From positions 46,275,941 to 46,339,940 of the forward strand of contig CM042012.1 of the NCBI GenBank assembly GCA_023525715.1: DNA of 64,000 nucleotides, written 5' to 3'. Under the pieces are notes generated by a model. It searched no databases. It was given only the letters and a program-made list of their open reading frames with translations, and was not told the DNA's origin. The DNA is from Cichorium intybus (taxonomy: Eukaryota > Streptophyta > Magnoliopsida > Asterales > Asteraceae). Made by a program: the position numbers and the translations under genes. Positions within the stretch are counted from its first letter, which is position 1; every line of letters begins with the position of its first letter. Below, one piece after another: positions 1-15,800 of this stretch.

Positions 1-1416
1 AATTTTTTGCTTCACTTCCATGGTGTCGTATAGAAGCTTTCTCCAACCATGCAGAGGAACGATGATGATTATGAAGAATTAGGAAGATAATGAGTTTTGG
101 GTTTCTGGCTGGGCATCTTCTTGGGTTCTCAGAGAGAACGAGATATTTTGTTTTTTTCTTTATTTTTAATTAGCTTAATAATTAATAAATTAAAAGAAAA
201 GTAAAAAGAAAATAAAAAGGGCATTTTAGTTTTTTTACCTGGCCAAGGGACCAAAAGTGCAAGATTTTGGCCACCACAGGGACCATCAACGTGAAATTTG
301 AAAATGATGACAAAACTGTAATTTCATGGCAACCATAGGGACCAAAATTGTAATTTATTCTATAAAATATTAATGAATTTTTTGATTATTACTGATTGAG
401 TAAGATTTGAATGTGTCAAAGTCTGACTCAATCAAACTTATCATGAAGCTAACTGAGTAAGAGACGAATTGCACATGTAAAGACCGCTAAGAGACAGTTT
501 ATAAGGGTATAAAACGCATTGATTCAGATCTAGTCACACGTGACCTCTTACTGGACACGGTAGAGGTATATAGTCCCTAAAATATTTTATTCACACCGAT
601 AATCTAAATGTTTCTAAAAGTTATTTAAATATATATTTGATTATGATTTTCTTATATAAAAGTATTTTAAGTTTATATTCACAAAAGGATTTTTCTTAAA
701 ACCAAAAATTATAATAAATTTGGCTGCCAAGAACATCCACAATCATGCCTAGCCGACTGGGACTTTTCTTTCTAAATCTTTCCTCCAAGAGCATGTGATT
801 ATTTCTTAAAAGTTATGCGAACGTGAATAAAGAAAGTTATTTCTTTACTTTATGTACTCGACAATCATATAACGTTATTTCTTTACTTTATGTACTCAAT
901 AATTTAGGGTCTTGGATGACTATGTCCGATTTTTTTTCTTGACAATATACGTTCATCTATTTATCAATATGATTATTTGAGTAATGTAAATTTAAATCTA
1001 ATGAACAAAACTAAATGAATACAAAAAAGGATCAAAAGTACTTGGATGTGTATTTATTTACATATTACTTAAACAGTTTATTTGAAAACGCCGATGATCA
1101 TTATAATAGAGTTTAAATACTAAAATTCAATAAATTAGTTATTTATATGAAATTGAACAAAACAATGTTTTGGCTTAAGATAACCCAGCCAAACAAAAGA
1201 CTTAGAGACTTTTGAAAGTTTTAAAATTTAGTTTTTAACAAAAATAACTTGAAGAAAAAAAAAATCTTTCGGCAGTAGAAGGTTTTAACTTTTGTATTAA
1301 ACAAAAAAATTGTAATCCAAAATCTAATTCAACTAACTTTTAAGAGCTTTTCACTTTTTATTTTTATGTAAATTTTACATATTTAAAAGCTAATAATTAT
1401 TTTTATAGAACACTAA
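1..1416. other. AT-rich intergenic sequence, no gene recognised
   Basis: I see no coding region. Around 236-360 there is the phrase 'accacagggaccat' and 'accatagggaccaaaattgtaattta'-like wording that recurs at 25490-25840 and in the intron at 37567-38780. This suggests a fragment of a widespread non-coding repeat. The remainder is AT-rich with no open frame of note. Confidence 0.5.
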
Positions 1417-1849
1417 AGGCGTGTTTGTTTCATGTATTTTAATGGAATTCAAATGAATTAGAAAGAGAAATTTCGTTCAAAACGTGTTTGGTTAAAAATG
1501 GATGAAATGAAATTGTGTAAGATTCCATCAAATCCAATATATAATTGAATTTATCATTCCTTTGCATAATGCCAAATAATTCAAAGTCCATTGATTATTT
1601 TTTCTTATCTCCGATTAAAATGACATATTTAACTTTATAAATGGTAGTTTAGTCATTTTATATACTTTATATTCCAATTCTTTCGATAAAATTTGCAAAC
1701 TAGCAGAATTCAACAAATAATTTCATTTCATTATCTGTCAACCAAACGCGCTAGAGATTCAAATTCATTCGGATTCCAATTCCGTCAAATTTTCATTCAT
1801 CTTAAAGATTCCAATTTCTTTGTAAAAATTTTGTGAACCAAACGCCCCC
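1417..1849. mobile_element. Tourist/PIF-Harbinger-like MITE
   Basis: A 433-bp non-coding element. The left end begins AGGCGTGTTTGTTTCATG and the right end, read on the other strand, begins GGGGGCGTTTGGTTCACA, so the termini are imperfect inverted repeats. The 3-bp target duplication TAA flanks it (1414-1416 and 1850-1852). A TWA duplication plus a G-rich CGTTTGG-type terminus is typical of PIF/Harbinger MITEs. No transposase is present. Confidence 0.7.
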
Positions 1850-2445
1850 TAACACACTCTTAATCATTTTGACTCGTTATCGACACAAATATTTTGACAT
1901 CTCTAAGCTTTTTCTAGCTTTTTAGATTCCAAAACGGTTAGATTTGAAAGAATTTTATATTTGATATAAGTGTGTTTTTATTAACCTTTATTATTTGGCA
2001 AAATACATAGTAAGCAAAAAAAAATAATGTTATGCAATAAATATTAAATGACGTGACAGCCAACTTAATAATCAATTAATCATCATTATTTATAAAGAAA
2101 AAAAATATAATTATAGCCAAGCAACAATATATACGCAGAAAAATACAAATTGATAATTATTGTATATAATAAACAAAATACACTAATGATTTTAATAAAG
2201 TTAACAAAATTCGTTACTACTTTTCAAAATTTACTCTGTAAAACTAAAGCGAGTGGTGCCAATAGCTTCCATTCCACTTTAAATCTCAAATATATGCCAT
2301 TTTAAGACCGATCAGATGAGAAGCACCGCATTGTGTAGTGTCCTACGTGGCTTGGACTCACTACACGAGTACACCGTCTCGTCCGGTGAAGTCACCGCAT
2401 ACAATACCATCTATGCGGGTTTTGGTCATCGCAGGTTTGTCTATT

Positions 2446-5314
<2,869 letters not shown>

Positions 5315-5666
5315 CGAAGGGTGGTGAAGGATTCCCATTTCCTAGTCCCTAGATTTAAGAAAGTACGGGGTTAATAGGGAAGTGTGATATGACGATTATG
5401 TGACACTGAAAGAAGCGAATGGTTAGCGGTGACAGCTTCCTTGGATCTAGTACCTGCATCACTATATGGTAGGAAGAAGAGAGAGAAAGGGCTGCAACAT
5501 GAGTACTGTGAGTTGTATACATTGTCAATGATGTATGTCATTTTTCCATGCTACCGGTATTGTATGTCAAATCGGATACTGATAGCATCTACCTTCACCA
5601 CATCGTTTAGTCTAAGAATAAAACATTATCTCAAGTAGTAAGAAGTTAAGATAGATAAGCATGGGA

Positions 5667-5688
5667 TGACGTCATTGAGATGACGTCA
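5667..5688 (+). promoter_or_regulatory. tandem TGACGTCA pair upstream of the WRKY gene
   Basis: Two perfect TGACGTCA palindromes (5667-5674 and 5681-5688) lie in a tandemly repeated 14-bp unit TGACGTCATTGAGA, about 210 bp upstream of the WRKY start codon. TGACG is the core bound by TGA-class bZIP factors, and paired TGACG sites form as-1-type elements. A salicylate-linked role is inferred from this and from the WRKY70/54-type product. Confidence 0.55.
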
Positions 5689-5815
5689 TTGAGATGTTCC
5701 TTGTTCCTCTTTTACCTTGGAAATATCTCAGAAGTTATTAAGCTGCTTCTCATTATCTTCTTTATCCTCCACACCCTAACCCTAATACTTCCACGCACAA
5801 ACACATATAAGAGTA

Positions 5816-5821
5816 TATGTA
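5816..5821 (+). promoter_or_regulatory. candidate TATA box of the WRKY gene
   Basis: TATAAG lies 80 bp upstream of the start codon and about 130 bp downstream of the TGACGTCA pair. Position is plausible, but other AT-rich matches exist nearby. Confidence 0.35.
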
Positions 5822-5895
5822 TGGATCAAGAACTGTTAAAATCCTTCAAATTTCAGCATCAATAATTCACATCTATAAGTGCATCTTCAAATAAA

Positions 5896-7999
5896 ATGGA
5901 GGAAACATCATCATCCAACAACAAAAGATTGATCGAAGAGCTGATTAAAGGCAGAGATTATACTAAAAAGCTTCAATATCTACTTCGCCAGAAAGTTGAC
6001 GATAATGGGTCGGTTTCAGCTGCTGATCTTGTGATGAAAATACTGGGATCTTTCTCCGACAGCCTTTCGGTGTTGAGTTCTTGCGGATCCGGTGTCTTAT
6101 GTCCGGTTCCGGTGAGTACGTACGTGAGCTCAGCTTGTTCCGATGACCGGACGTGTGAATCAGGCGAAAGTGAGAAGAAGCCGGCGCCGGTTGTGAAGGG
6201 CCGGAGAGGATGTTACAAGAGACGGTAAGAACTAAATCCTTTATAAGTAGTTTCTTTTACCATTGATTTCTGCATTTTAACTAATTAGTTTATGTAATTA
6301 ATCTTGCATTCATAATTCGTTTAGTAAATACATACATATATAAAAGGAAATGAACAAGAAAGTTTTTTTATTAACATGTGTGCGTATGCCTATCAAAAGA
6401 TTTGGTGGTTGACAAGAGCTTGGATTTTCAAAAATGGTTGATCTATGTACACCTTCTGAAAGACTTGATTATGAAATTGCAGAAAGACAGAAGATTCCAC
6501 AGTTAAAATTGCCGACACAATTGAAGATGGTTATGCATGGAGAAAATATGGACAGAAGGAAATTCTCAATGCTAAATTTCCAAGGTCCCACTCATTTATA
6601 TTAGTTACATAATTTATGTTAATTATATTCTAAAAACCAAAATTAATCAATGTGATTTTTTTTCTTGAATCACATTGATAAGTGAAACTTAGTTGAATTT
6701 GTGTTCATATCTTAAAAGATCGGTAAAAGTTCATATACTAATTAATAATCATGGTTACTTTTTTTTTAGAAAGGCGGATTATATTAAAACTTAATAATTT
6801 GATATTCATAATATAACAGAGCTTTCATGGCTTAATTTTTATTATAGGAAGCTTATTCACGTGTACCTTTAAAAACGTATATTGTTAATCTATATTCAGA
6901 AATCTTTAGATATCAAAATTAAGACTTTAGACAATTGGTCTCTTTTTTGGCGATCAAGTTTTTTCAAATAAATTGTGAGCTTTATATCGTAAGTTTTAAA
7001 GCATACTGACTTCTAAGCTTTATATCGTAAGCTTTATTTTAAATTTATTCATAAATTATCTTATAATTTTTTAAAAGAATCTAATAAAAATACAAAAAGG
7101 ATAAGTTAACCTATGACAGCACATCATGTATTTATAGGTCCCTCACTTGTATGAATGTCAAAGGCAGTCTTGTCACTTCTAAGACAAAACATGTTTGTTG
7201 TATAGTTGTTTCTAACTTTCTATTGAGTGATGCTATTAGCTATTATGGTAATAATCATGTACAAAGTCAAAATTTCTTTTTCAAATAAAACTTTGTCGCA
7301 CAAAAGATGCAAATTTTGATTATAAAATATGGTTTAAATTTGGGAATGTTTGAAGTTAATAGTGTATGTTTAAATTTACTAACGATGATCCTACCAGGCA
7401 TATTACAGTCTTATATTACCAACTACTATGATTAGTTAGTGTATACAAAGACGACAATAATTAAATCTATAATAATCTAAATATGCATGATCAATATTTT
7501 ATTTCATAACGTATAAAACTAAAAATATCTAAAAGAATCTGTAATCATTTTATCAATTTTGTCTTTATATGAGAACCTTTTTTTATGCAGGTGCTATTTT
7601 AGATGTACACACAAAAATGAGGGATGCAAAGCGTTAAAACAAGTTCAAAAACTGGAAGATGGATCAGAGATGTTTCATATTACATATTATGGGCATCACA
7701 CATGCCAAAATGTGCACAAAAACCCGCACATGTTTTCAACCTCTGGTGATCTAAGTTGTTTTCTACTTAGTTTTAAGGACTCCAACACCAACCACTTACC
7801 AAGTAGCCCTTCAACCATAACAAATGCCCATATTACCCCCTCACTAGAGCAAAAAGATGATTCTAATGCACAGAGTGATGAACATATTTCCTCTAATAAT
7901 TATGGCCAATCATCCGATGCTTCGTGGAATGACATTTTCGATAATGGTTCTTCTATCGATGATTTTAAGTTTGATGAAAGTATGTTTTTACAAGTGTGA
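5896..7999 (+). CDS. WRKY transcription factor, group III (WRKY70/54-like)
   Basis: A DNA-binding regulator expected to act in the nucleus on W-box promoters; relatives in the WRKY70/54 clade act in salicylate defence and senescence. The model has three exons, 5896-6224, 6483-6584 and 7591-7999, joined by GT-AG introns in matching phase, giving 279 residues. WRKYGQK is at about residues 129-135 after DGYA, followed by KEILNAKFPR. The zinc finger is Cys149, Cys156, His180 and Cys182. This is C-X6-C-X23-H-X-C, one residue shorter in the first loop than the usual group III C-X7-C. The basic GRRGCYKRRK segment before the domain could be a nuclear signal. The C-terminus is acidic and Ser/Asn-rich. 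The phase-2 intron after FPR is the conserved WRKY-domain intron position. The shortened finger is the only oddity; the frame is otherwise open. Confidence 0.93.
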
Positions 8000-8445
8000 T
8001 ATTAAAGGTTTAAAGAATTGTTGAAATGAGTTTGTTTGGATGAACAACCATCTTTTGAAGGGTCTAGAGGTATTGGATATATTTTAAATGGTTGTATCTT
8101 ATCAAATGTTAATGGGTATAGATGACAAATTATGTACTAGATCGTAGTGAATGTACCATAAATAATTGGTTTTGTGTCCATGAATGTAGTCACATAACCA
8201 TATTGTCTACTGTAGTACAATAAATATATTTTTCTCGTCATTGCATCATAGTGTAAAGTTTATTTACTCATAATTGCTATTGAAAAGAAACAAGTATAAA
8301 GTTGATTTATAGAGTACAAACATAAAACCTAGCATGTGTATTTGATGTGGTTTAAGAAAGTTTGGTAGAGAAAGAATGATAGAAACATGAGTATTTGAGA
8401 GAGAATAGTAGAACTAGAATATTATTTGAGCAACGGTGTATACAA

Positions 8446-8605
8446 ACCTAATACTAATAGAGTATATATATATATATATATATAGGAGAATTATTCATAT
8501 CAAGACAAAACCTATATATGTACAAACAAACCTAATACTAATAGAGTAGATATAGGAGAGTTATTCATATGAAGACAAAACTTATGTATGTACAAATATG
8601 GACCA
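8446..8605. repeat. two-copy tandem duplication (about 80 bp)
   Basis: The phrase 'aacctaatactaatagagta' followed by 'tataggaga', 'ttattcatat' and 'aagacaaaac' occurs twice, near 8446 and 8528. The first copy contains a short TA tract. The sequence downstream of the WRKY stop (8000-8720) shows no gene. Confidence 0.8.
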
Positions 8606-8719
8606 CAAGGGACGAAGGAGCACTATCGGAGATAGTGGAACAAAGTGAATCGTAAAAGAGAGAAATCAGTTATGCTAGTTGTAAAGCAATTGCCCAACTA
8701 GTACGTCATTAATTCCTTT

Positions 8720-9260
8720 CATCTTAACATGCCTCCAAAAACGGTGTTGTGGCAAAGAAAAAACAACTAGCTTGTTCTTGAGTGTATGGTATTGAGCAAC
8801 GTGTAGAGGTTTTGTAAGGATCTCAAATTCTCAATGTGTTTTCTTCTGAGAGCGGGATACAGGATTCACAAAAAGTTGTATGCCCCTGAGTTGCGACATC
8901 AAATAATGACTGAATCTTTGTTATGATAATACGGATTTCCACCAAATAAGTTTCTTACTGGCTTGCACAAGGGCTCAATACTTAACTTTTGTGCTTGATC
9001 TAGCACTGATTTTGTTTATTTGAGCTCCAGTTGATTAGATTTCCACCTAGATAGACACAAAACTGGACACGGATTTGAAACATCCATCAATATTTCTCTG
9101 TCTGAATCACAGAAGCATTTAACATTTGGATTTGCAATTGGTGTGGATTTGATTCCTTCAACAACCGAGCCTACGTACCAAATACCTTAGGATTCCTTTA
9201 TGCTCCAACAATGATTATAAGTAGGTGACTGCAGGAATTGGCTAGGTTTATTACTAAGGC
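8720..9260 (-). pseudogene. decayed Ty1/copia reverse transcriptase/RNase H fragment
   Basis: Read on the minus strand, pieces in different frames match the end of copia pol: SPTYNHCWSIKESLRYL (RT-RH linker), then VYLGGNLINWSSNKQN, then ISARSSTKVKY, stop, ALVQASKKLIWW (RNase H). Several stops and frameshifts interrupt it, so it is a relic. Its upstream part appears cut by the LTR beginning near 9301. Confidence 0.7.
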
Positions 9261-9300
9261 GATCTGTTAAGTGTGAGATATTTGTGTGCTCTTATTACAC

Positions 9301-9985
9301 TGTTAGAGATATACCCACAGACGCTTAAGTTAGAGACACATTTAACAAATTTATATACAAGTCTCAGTCTAAAAGCAATAAATAAATAATTACATGAACT
9401 AGTTTATTATTCATGATCAATAGTTGGTGGTTTAATTTGGAACTAAAATAGATGCACTTATTTTGAAATAAGTCAAAGATTAAAATTACATAAAATAATA
9501 ATATTACGATAATTATATCAATTATCTTAATGAGATACTTACCATAATTAAATAAATATTGGAGAGAAAGAAGCCTTACGGATTGTGCATGTTTAAAAGG
9601 CATGTCAATCCTTTGAGAAGGTAACCCTAACCAAATTCTTTTTTCTCTCTCCTCCGTTTCCTGTCTCTCGTTGATGGCTAAGAATTCCGTAAACCCTAAC
9701 AGTTTCGAGTTTTGCTTGTTTACCAAGAAGGTCTAGAAGACTTGTTTGCTTGATTGTTACTTTAGGGTGTGACTGTGATAGTGAGATTCTTCTTTAGGTC
9801 CTTTATTGCCATTTGATCATCACAAAAGGTAAACACAAAGAACATTCTTGTAGTTAATTATCATTGTAGTCAATTATTGAGCATAGATCCATGGCTTTAT
9901 CTCGATGCTATAGTTAAATGACATCTCTTGATTATTATGTTTTAATTGTTTTGAATAAGCATCATGATCCAATAGTGGTATTAGA
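9301..9985 (+). mobile_element. copia-type LTR with tRNA-iMet primer-binding site
   Basis: TGTTAGAGATA at about 9301 resembles an LTR start. TGGTATTAGAGC at about 9974 matches the copia primer-binding site complementary to initiator tRNA-Met, so the LTR would end at about 9970. The internal region is cut off by the Helitron at 10250. A minus-strand open frame within it (9364-9726) has no recognisable domain. LTR borders are approximate. Confidence 0.5.
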
Positions 9986-10249
9986 GCCATATGTTTATAT
10001 TTACTAACGCTGCAAAAATTGATTTTGATGAGGTATGATGTTGTACACACAAAATGGAACTTGTGTGTCTAAAATATACACATCCAAAATTCCAAGGGGT
10101 TTTAAATAAAATAGTAAAATCATTTTTTAAGAAAATTCAATGAGCTTATACTTTATATTTAGGTTTGTTTCATTGATGTTTTCGTTCATTAGTATATGAT
10201 TTTTTACATGGTTTTAAGTCATGAAAATCGTACAAATAATTATATATAA

Positions 10250-12127
10250 CTAGCTTGAGCCCGTGCTTTGCACGGGTTCGGGAGTGCTCAAGCAAATAAA
10301 CTAAAGTAGGATGCTATAATAAACAGCTCTATGAAAGTACATTGCTATTTCTCGAACTTAAACATAACCCAATAATAACAATGTACTTGCATATTTTTAC
10401 ACTGTAATACTAATGGACTTACATTCCTTTACCAATAATACCAATGTGTTATGATAAACAAATACGCATAAACTTTTGTATGCAGATCTGATCCCAATTC
10501 CTAATGCCATATCTTACATAAAATGTCGTGTACTAATTATGTTCTTGACAATACTAACCTGCAGCCAACATGAACACTAATCAAAAGCCATAACCAGATT
10601 TCTTCAGCATTTTATTTAATTAAATGAACAAACAAAAGATGATGTGAAGCAGGTGTCCTTACTTATTGCTGTTTGTCCACCAATAAACCAAGAATTTTCA
10701 GTGTGCAGATTAAAAAACAACAAAATGACTATAAAATTAGGAAACCTTATTTACAGTAATGGAAAAGGGAAGAGAAATGTTTTTTGCATTCATATGCTTT
10801 AGTTATGAATATTCAAAGCCCCAAATGAAGATAAATCGAAATGCATCATTAAAGATGAAACATAAGACAAAAAAATTAGTATAGTATTATAATGGAACAA
10901 AATCAAAGTAGAAATTCAAAAATACCTGGAAACCCGGATTCATCCACCTTGCTAGTAACTGAATCAAACCCTAGCCCCAGAACTACTGAAATATAGGGAC
11001 CAATACTGCAAAATACCAGTGACTAATATAGATAAGAAACATTATCATAAAGACCAAAACTGCAAACAAATCTTTTATGATCAAAATTACAAAAATAAAC
11101 AATAGTCAAAGGAACAAAATCATGTTTGTAATCTTGGTTAATAAACTAAATGAACCGTGTAGCCTGCACAGCTGCTCACGCCTCAAACAGCCCAAAAGAA
11201 ATTTTCTTTTCACTAAAAGCTTGAAAGGCAAATATTCGAGTAGCCTCCACAACTGCTTAGGCTTGATACACCTGGAATAAAGAATCGAGTATAGTGTTAG
11301 AGAAGTACAAAAATCCCATACACTCCAGGACATAACAGAACTTCAATTAAAAATTAAGGTAATCAACTTTTTATTGCACCATCTTTCTAGTTTCATCTCA
11401 AATGACTCGAACAATAAGTAGATATAAACTGAAAGATAGAAATAACACCTAATGGTTTAGTGGCATAACAGAATTTGACCCCATTAGTCATCGTTTGCCA
11501 ATACCTGCAATTAGAAACACCAAAACTTGAAATCCCATAAACAACAATAGAAAATCAACAGCCACAAAGCTTTACCACACATACACAACAGATCGAACAT
11601 AGTGTATAACAACGAAAATCAGAAAACCAAAATTGGGAAAACAATAACCATATAACCAAAAAGAGAAAAACAATAACTAAAATCTAGAGATGTCGGAATT
11701 AGAAAATCAATAACCAAAATTAGAAAAACTGTAAACAATATCTGGAGATGCCGAAGATGAAGGAGCCGTGTGGTTGAATGCTCGAAGGCGTGGTCGGTGA
11801 TTGATACATCAGAGGTGAACGATGGAGGAGAACTTGGGGAATTTTACGGTAAAGGAAGGCGGAATCGGAGTTAATGGGATCCGAACCCGGATGTGGCGGC
11901 CATGGAAGTGAAGAAGGCGGTGGGAAGGGGTGGTTCTGGAAACGAATAAAGCCAAAGAAGGAAGCAAAAGAAAGTATCGAGCAGTGGAAGGGAAAAGGGT
12001 TGGGCAAATAAAGGGAGGCAGTGAGTGAAGAGGAGGCGGTGGGAAAGACCCGAAATTAAATCCAAAACCCAAAAAAGACCCAATTGACACGAACCCCTAT
12101 GCGTCCACGGGTTTTAATATATAGCGA
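10250..12127 (-). mobile_element. non-autonomous Helitron
   Basis: Read on the minus strand, the 3' end carries the hairpin CCCGTGCAAAGCACGGG followed by CTCAAG and the terminal CTAG, then a host T. This is the Helitron 3' signature (hairpin about 10 bp before CTRR, insertion before T). The 5' end near 12127 reads TCGCTATATATTAAAACCC, resembling plant Helitron TC starts, although the flanking base is not the expected A. No Rep/helicase is visible. Minus-strand Pro/Ser-rich frames at 11720-12090 show no known domain. Confidence 0.6.
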
Positions 12128-12597
12128 GGGTTTTTAGCCGCGCGTTGCGGCGGAATTTTTTTATACGAAATATGCAACAACGTACTTTCGTCTTGCTGCC
12201 ATGAAGACAATGTACTTTATTTCTCATCAATAGACCAATAATAACAATATATAACCTGAAACTTGTGAAATGCTTAAAAGTTTCATTTTATATATTGCCA
12301 TTATTAATAAAGATATATGAGTAGATTGCTATTGTGTATGCCTCAAAACAAAACTTTTGGTTATTTTGCCATTTTGGCCAATTTTTGACAGTTTTGGTTT
12401 TCTTTCACCAAATCCGTCAAATTGACCATTTTGGTTTCATTTTTAATTATGAATTTCATTACAAACTTCCCACATGTAATTAAGTAAATCTGATTTTATG
12501 CTCTTGAAACGGAATTTTGGTCATTTTGACAATTTGGGTAAATTTTGACAATTTTGGTGCATTTGGCCAAGTTTGTCAAATGTACCATGTAACACCC
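12128..12597. other. intergenic, possible second Helitron 3' hairpin
   Basis: Directly beside the Helitron end, 'GCCGCGCGTTGCGGCGG' at about 12137 is a GC-rich hairpin like those near Helitron 3' ends. At 12355-12590 the phrases 'ttttgg', 'cattttg' and 'tttgacaattttgg' recur in a degenerate array. No gene is seen. Confidence 0.35.
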
Positions 12598-12620
12598 NNN
12601 NNNNNNNNNNNNNNNNNNNN
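12598..12620. other. assembly gap (23 N)
   Basis: A run of 23 N bases, about 260 bp upstream of the pseudokinase start codon, so the promoter sequence may be incomplete or mis-joined here. Confidence 0.99.
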
Positions 12621-12882
12621 GGCTAGTTTGAGGCAGGACTCGATTTTTTGGCTATTTTGAGGCAAACCCCTAAGGGATTAGGCTATTTTAGTCATTTTCT
12701 CTTATTAAAATATTGTATTGATTAGTTTTATTTGATTTTAAATGCATGAAATATTTTATTGCCGTTCAAATCCATTTCCGTCTCCAGCAGTCCAGCCCGT
12801 CCACCGGATCTCTTCCCCAAATCACAGTACCCAGATCGGTCCGATCGCTATTTTCTAGAGAGAGAAAGGGAAGCTAGAGAGA

Positions 12883-15800
12883 ATGTTCAAATTCTTGAAA
12901 GATGTCGTCGCCGGATCTGTTGCCGGCGTCAAAGATCTTCCTTACAACATCGGGGAGCCTTATTCTTCCGCCTGGGGCTCTTGGATTCACTCTCGCGGCA
13001 CCTCTAAGGTAACATAGAAACATAAATGCTTATATACATGGACTGATATTAACACAATTATATACATATTGCTTCCACATCTGTGTTTTTCGTCCGTTTA
13101 ATCGTATTGAATTGTGTGATAAAATGCTTGAATTGAATTTGGCGTTATTGTATGATATTGTTTGTAGATGACCTAAGCAAAACATGAAATCTAGTAGGAT
13201 CGTTGGACTTCAGTTCGTTAGGGTTAGTGAATCATCTTACTTCAGTATCTTCTCGTGCACGACCTAAGTTGAAATTCTATTTAGCTGGATCATACAACCA
13301 TCAAAAGTTCTTATTAGCGTGCGATCTACAAATTATTGCATAATGCAGCTTACAATTACTTTGAGAAATATCTTAAACTGGTAGGATCAATTGGCTGTTA
13401 AGCCTGTTATCTATAAACAGTATGACATCATGTAGTTATGTCGATTCATGAGATTGTCATGATGGTTGCTCATCTGAACATCAAATTCCTGAATCCATTC
13501 TTTCCGTTGATGGAAGAAATTGGCTATAACTATCATTAATTCTGTTTCTCCAGGTCGATGGATCCCCTGTATCAATATTTTCACTTACAGGAAGTAATTC
13601 TGGTGATGGACGATTAACTGCAGGCCGTAATGGTGTCAAACGTCTTCGAACTGTAAGTTACTCATCAAGACCTATATTTCTTGAAATAATCGATGGAAAT
13701 GAAATCAACATTTAATTTGTTCATTTCAGGTCAGACATCCAAACATTTTATCGTTTCTTCATAGTACCGAAGATGAAATAATTGATGGATCATCGACAAA
13801 AGTCACAATATACATTGTCACAGAACCTGTTATGCCATTGGCTGAAAAATTGAAGGAATTAGGATTACAAGGTACACAAAGGTACATAGGCTCGTTTCTA
13901 TTAGATATCATTGTCCTTTTATACTGTTTTTCTTTAACTTTTATTATTAATCCAATTTTGGTACATCAGGGACGAATACTATGCGTGGGGCCTTCACAGA
14001 ATAGCAAAAGCTGTGAGCTTCTTGAATAATGATTGTGGACTTGTGCGTACAGTCATTTCAAATGCAAATTATAAGCTGTTTAAAATGTTTTGAGATGTGA
14101 CATTTGATCATTTGTGTTGTTTTGTACAGGTTCATGGTAATGTTTGTTTAGAAAGTGTGGTTGTTACTCAAAGTTTGGATTGGAAACTGCATGCTTTTGA
14201 TGTTCTTTCTGAGTTTGATGGGAACAATGAAGCATCTTCAGGACCAATGCTGGTATTTATATTTGGAACATTTGTTATTTGTATCGATTTTGTTAAATTG
14301 TTATATTAAATTCTTTTATTCCATCCAGCAATTTGATTGGCTTGTTGGATCACAATATAAACCAGTGGAGTTGGCTAAATCAGACTGGACATCTATCAGA
14401 AAATCTCCACCATGGGCCATTGATTCTTGGGGTTTAGGTGCGCTTTTTTTAATTTGTTTTACAAATTATATTTAAAACAAATGTAATGTTGTTTTTGTTT
14501 TTTTTTTTTTTTTTTCTCACTAGGCTGTCTCATTTATGAGATATTTTCGGGTTTAAAATTAAGCAAAACCGAAGAGCTACGTAATACAGCATCATTACCA
14601 AAGGTCAGCATGCCATTATGGCTGATGTGGCGGTAACTTCTTCATGTTTTTTAAATTAATTTCATTATTTCATGTTTTTAAATTCGAAAATTCATTTTTT
14701 TATATTTTCTTTCTTTTTGTAGTCTCTTCTTCCAGATTATCAACGCCTCTTGAGTTCCACACCTTCCCGTAGGTTAAATTCATCAAAGCTTGTGGAAAAT
14801 TGTGGTAATTTTTTTTTAATTTATATTTACTTTCTTCAATTTCTTTTCTGAGTTGTTTTTACTTTTTTGACCTTGTTTTGTTCAGAATATTTTCAGAACA
14901 AATTGGTGGACACTATTCATTTTATGGAAATACTTAATTTGAAAGACAGTGTTGAAAAAGATACATTTTTTCGTAAGCTTCCAACTCTAGCTGAACAGTT
15001 GCCTCGTGAAATTGTCCTAAAAAAGGTATTTTATATTATTCCACGTGTCACTTTTATTTACTATGTTAAAATATTTAAATTTAAATTTAAATTTGCAGTT
15101 ACTTCCTTTACTCAGTTCGGCCTTAGAATTTGGTTCAGCTGCTGCACCTGCATTGACTCCATTTTTGAAAATTGGTGCTTGGCTTTCACCGGAAGAGTTC
15201 AACATAAAAGTAATAAACAAATAATAATTTTTTCATTTTTATTATTTATTTTGGCCTATGTTGACTTTTGTTGACTTGTGTAGGTCCTACCAACATTAGT
15301 GAAACTTTTTGCCTCTAGTGATCGAGCTATAAGAGTTGGTCTCTTGCAACATATTGATCAATTTGGGGAGTCATTTACTGCCCAAATTGTTGATGAGCAA
15401 GTAAGAAATCAAATATTTTTACTGTTTATAACAATTTATGACCATTTTACCCTCATATTGAGAAATTATTTGTACGTTCTATTTCCAGGTTTACCCTCAT
15501 ATCGCCACTGGATTTTCTGACACTTCTGCCTTTCTTCGTGAATTGACTCTTAAGTCCATGCTTGTTCTTGCTCCAAAGGTGTCCCCCCTCGTTTGACTTT
15601 GACTTTTGACTTTTTGACTTTATGTTCACTTTTTAATTTGTTTTGTTTATTTTAACTTGCAGTTATCCCAACGCACTATATCAGGTTCACTCTTGAAATA
15701 TCTTTCGAAGCTTCAGGTGATGAGTGTTTTTTTTTTTTAATTATTATTAATTTTTATGACCTTTTGCTATTCGGATTTATTTTAAAATATTGACACAGGT

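Noticed and set aside
9364..9726. 120-residue minus-strand open frame
   Set aside because: Lies within an LTR-like segment, low-complexity hydrophobic end, no recognisable domain.
11720..12090. Overlapping Pro/Ser-rich minus-strand frames in the Helitron
   Set aside because: Three frames overlap with similar composition bias and none has a known motif; probably a compositional effect.
12759..13007. 82-residue frame overlapping exon 1 of the pseudokinase
   Set aside because: It is in another frame; the SCY1-like reading starting at 12883 is supported by homology and splicing.
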